From: an archaeon
Lineage (GTDB): Archaea > B1Sed10-29 > WALL01
DNA length: 6,338 nucleotides
Direction of reading: 5' to 3'
Assembly: GCA_030592525.1 (NCBI GenBank)
Contig: JAUVIW010000055.1
Location: forward strand, 1-6,338
The notes under the pieces were generated by a model that made no database searches, had not been told where the DNA came from, and saw only the letters and a program-made list of their open reading frames with translations. A program made the translations under genes and the position numbers. How positions within the stretch are numbered: position 1 is the first letter of the stretch; each line of letters begins with the position of its first letter. Below, in pieces: positions 5,000-6,338 of this stretch.

Positions 5000-5425
5000 A
5001 TGGCAAAGAAAACAAAAGTTGTTATGACAAAAGCGAAGAGGAAAACCGCGATCGCACGCGCCAGGATAAAGAAGGGAAGTGGCAGCGTGAGAATCAACTC
5101 AAAGCCACTTGATGCCTTTACTCCTGATGCAGCAAGAAGGGAAATACTGGTGCCATTCATACTCGCTGAAAGCGTGATGGGAGCAAAGTTCGCCGATGGC
5201 CTTGATATTGATGTCAATGTCAACGGTGGCGGATACATGTCACGCGCCGAAGCAAGCAAGACCGCAATCGCGAAAGCGCTGGTGGACTGGAGCAACAGCG
5301 AGGACTTGAAGGAAATGTTCCTGGAATACGACAGGCTACTGCTCGTCGACGACGTGCGCAGAAAGGAATCCAAGAAGCCGCTCAGGAGCGGTGCGCGTGC
5401 CAGGTGGCAGAAGAGTTACAGGTGA
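5000..5425 (+). CDS. rps9: 30S ribosomal protein S9 (uS9)
   Basis: Protein of the 30S head whose C-terminal tail reaches the P site and contacts tRNA. The 141-residue product has KAKRKTAIARARIKKGSG (11-28), VRINSKPLD (30-38), the signature NGGGYMSRAEASKTAIAKAL (75-94), a YDRLLLVDDVRRKESKK block (110-126) and the diagnostic C-terminus GARARWQKSYR. ATG 5000 is preferred over the GTG at 4991, which lies within the AAGGAG binding site and overlaps the L13 stop; the next Met (residue 9) would also keep the core but has no good binding site. RpoN follows after 7 bases. Confidence 0.96.
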   Translation: MAKKTKVVMTKAKRKTAIARARIKKGSGSVRINSKPLDAFTPDAARREILVPFILAESVMGAKFADGLDIDVNVNGGGYMSRAEASKTAIAKALVDWSNSEDLKEMFLEYDRLLLVDDVRRKESKKPLRSGARARWQKSYR

Positions 5426-5426
5426 T
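5421..5426 (+). promoter_or_regulatory. Ribosome binding site of rpoN
   Basis: GGTGAT contains the S9 stop codon TGA and lies 6 bases before ATG 5433. It supports that start over the in-frame upstream ATG at 5391 inside S9. Confidence 0.6.
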
Positions 5427-5432
5427 TCAAAA

Positions 5433-5627
5433 ATGATGATACCGATTCGTTGTTTCACGTGCGGAAAGCTCATCGGACACAAGTACGAGGAGTACTGCAG
5501 CAGAGTAGGCAAGGGAGAGGACCAAGCAAAGGTCCTCGACGACCTTGAGATAAAGAAGTACTGCTGTAGGCGCATGATGATAAGCCAACCAGACCTGTTC
5601 AATGAGGTCAAGGAGTACCCGAGATAA
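5433..5627 (+). CDS. rpoN: DNA-directed RNA polymerase subunit N (RpoN / Rpo10)
   Basis: Small zinc-binding subunit, counterpart of eukaryotic Rpb10, that joins the D-L platform during polymerase assembly. The 64-residue product begins MMIPIRCFTCGKLIG and has the family's atypical zinc site C7-x2-C10 with C44-C45 (YCCRRM). Length is normal. Two ATG codons stand in tandem (5433 and 5436); either gives a complete protein. It is not the bacterial sigma-54 factor that shares the symbol. The stop is TAA, unlike the TGA used by every other complete gene here. tRNA-Pro begins 11 bases later. RpoK, often found next in archaea, is absent at this place. Confidence 0.97.
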   Translation: MMIPIRCFTCGKLIGHKYEEYCSRVGKGEDQAKVLDDLEIKKYCCRRMMISQPDLFNEVKEYPR

Positions 5628-5638
5628 AGAGGCCAGGT

Positions 5639-5715
5639 GGGACCGTAGGGTAGCTTGGCCATCCTTCCAGCTCGGGGAGCTGGTGACCCGTGTTCAAATC
5701 ACGGCGGTCCCACCA
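5639..5715 (+). tRNA. tRNA-Pro, anticodon GGG, CCA encoded
   Basis: Reads proline codons CCC and CCU. Folded by eye: a perfect 7-bp acceptor stem GGGACCG/CGGTCCC, a D-arm with G18-G19 and a short stem (G-U, G-C, G-C), an anticodon stem CCAGC/GCTGG, a T-stem CCGTG/CACGG with loop TTCAAAT, discriminator A and genomic CCA. The anticodon loop reads TCGGGGA, so GGG is at 5674-5676 and position 33 (5673) is C instead of the almost invariant U. No intron. It lies between rpoN and the enolase-like gene and is probably co-transcribed. Confidence 0.95.
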
Positions 5716-5742
5716 ACCCCCCTTGGGCCCTAAGGTGAAAGC

Positions 5743-6338
5743 ATGAAAAATACCATCATACAGGACATCCGCCTCCGTCACGTGTTCAACTCACGCGGCA
5801 AGCCGACAATAGAATGCGATACGGTTACAGTCGGCGGGCGAGGGCGTGCGAGCTCGCCGCTCCCAGCGTTCGGTATGGATAAGGACATAAAAAAGGTTAT
5901 TGAAGCGACCAAGGCAGAGATACTGCCTGAGCTCATTGGCATTGATTCCGAGGAGCAAAGCGCTCTCGACAGCGCGCTAGTGGACCTCAATGCAGCCGCG
6001 AAGGTGCCTGCATTCGTGCTTACCGCGCTGAGCTGCAGTGCAGCCAACGCATGCGCAAACACGCTTGGCATCCAGTTATACAAGCACCTGGGCGGGATAG
6101 TGAAGGACACGCTCCCTTACCCGATAAGCAGCATCATCGGCGGAGGAAAGCCGGGAGGCACGCATGCGCCAGACCTCAAGGAATTCCTTGTTATACCAGT
6201 TGGCGCCGAAAGCATTTACGAAGCCTGTTACCTCAATTCGCTTGCCCACGAAAAGGCACGCGGGCTGATACACAACAAAGACAGGTACTTCACCGGAGCA
6301 AAGGAAGATGAGGGCGGATGGTCACCGAGGCTGGCCAA
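5743..6338 (+). CDS. eno: Divergent enolase-family protein, 3'-partial
   Basis: The first 198 codons are present; the gene continues past the right edge. Enolase converts 2-phosphoglycerate to phosphoenolpyruvate in glycolysis and gluconeogenesis. Family marks are I-R-x-R-H-V-F-N-S-R-G-K-P-T-I-E (9-24), EILPELIG (59-66), YKHLGG (113-118), EFLVIPVGAES (147-157) and DEGGWSP (189-195). However, the mobile loop SGASTG, which normally carries the catalytic Ser, is missing and the region is about 15 residues short (RASSPLPAFG, 35-44). The usual LDG(T/S) element is LNAAAK, and N-G-G-x-H-A is replaced by GGGKPGGTHA (133-142). The Glu of QEF and of GDEGG are kept (E147, E190). It may be an enolase-like paralogue with changed activity. 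ATG 5743 follows AAGGTGA. The position behind rpoN matches the archaeal eno locus. Confidence 0.85.
   Translation, partial: MKNTIIQDIRLRHVFNSRGKPTIECDTVTVGGRGRASSPLPAFGMDKDIKKVIEATKAEILPELIGIDSEEQSALDSALVDLNAAAKVPAFVLTALSCSAANACANTLGIQLYKHLGGIVKDTLPYPISSIIGGGKPGGTHAPDLKEFLVIPVGAESIYEACYLNSLAHEKARGLIHNKDRYFTGAKEDEGGWSPRLA

Noticed and set aside
5391..5432. Earlier start of RpoN within S9
   Set aside because: The RpoN family begins at M-(M)-I-P-x-R-C-F-T-C-G, and GGTGAT at 5421-5426 serves ATG 5433.
6051..6311. Open frame of 86 codons on the + strand near the right edge
   Set aside because: It is a different frame of the enolase-like gene, whose own frame has clear family motifs and is open to the window end.

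Overview
This is archaeal DNA carrying the conserved ribosomal protein / RNA polymerase cluster, all on the + strand: S13 - S4 - S11 - RpoD - tRNA-Leu(GAG) - L18e - L13 - S9 - RpoN - tRNA-Pro(GGG) - enolase-like. The archaeal origin rests on L18e, RpoD and RpoN (absent from bacteria), the archaeal S13-S4-S11-rpoD order, a TATA promoter with BRE-like bases, and a tRNA-Leu placed ahead of L18e-L13-S9, as in the halobacterial 'S9 operon'. The lineage cannot be fixed. The short L18e, divergent enolase and unusual RpoD suggest a poorly sampled group, possibly DPANN-like, but that is inference.

Layout. Bases 2-1638 hold two overlapping genes for lysine-rich proteins built from repeats of one module of about 150-170 residues that looks like an acetyltransferase (GNAT) fold. 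The first is cut by the left window edge; four module copies or parts are visible. A 155-base gap follows, with a clear TATA box and a leader containing hairpins. S13, S4, S11 and RpoD then lie almost end to end (1794-4088). tRNA-Leu starts 5 bases after rpoD and is followed by 110 non-coding bases containing a 23-base tandem hairpin repeat. L18e, L13, S9 and RpoN follow (4291-5627), then tRNA-Pro (5639-5715), then an enolase-family gene that runs off the right edge.

The core genes work together in gene expression. S13, S4, S11 and S9 belong to the 30S subunit, L18e and L13 to the 50S, and RpoD and RpoN form part of the RNA polymerase assembly platform. Junctions are tight: ATGA overlaps, or a stop codon lying inside the next gene's Shine-Dalgarno sequence, which suggests translational coupling. 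Nine of the ten stop codons visible are TGA.

Points of most interest are the GNAT-like repeat proteins, the enolase-like protein lacking key catalytic elements, the two-CxxC insertion in RpoD, the proline-rich repeat tail on S4, the tandem hairpins abutting tRNA-Leu, and a C at position 33 of tRNA-Pro.
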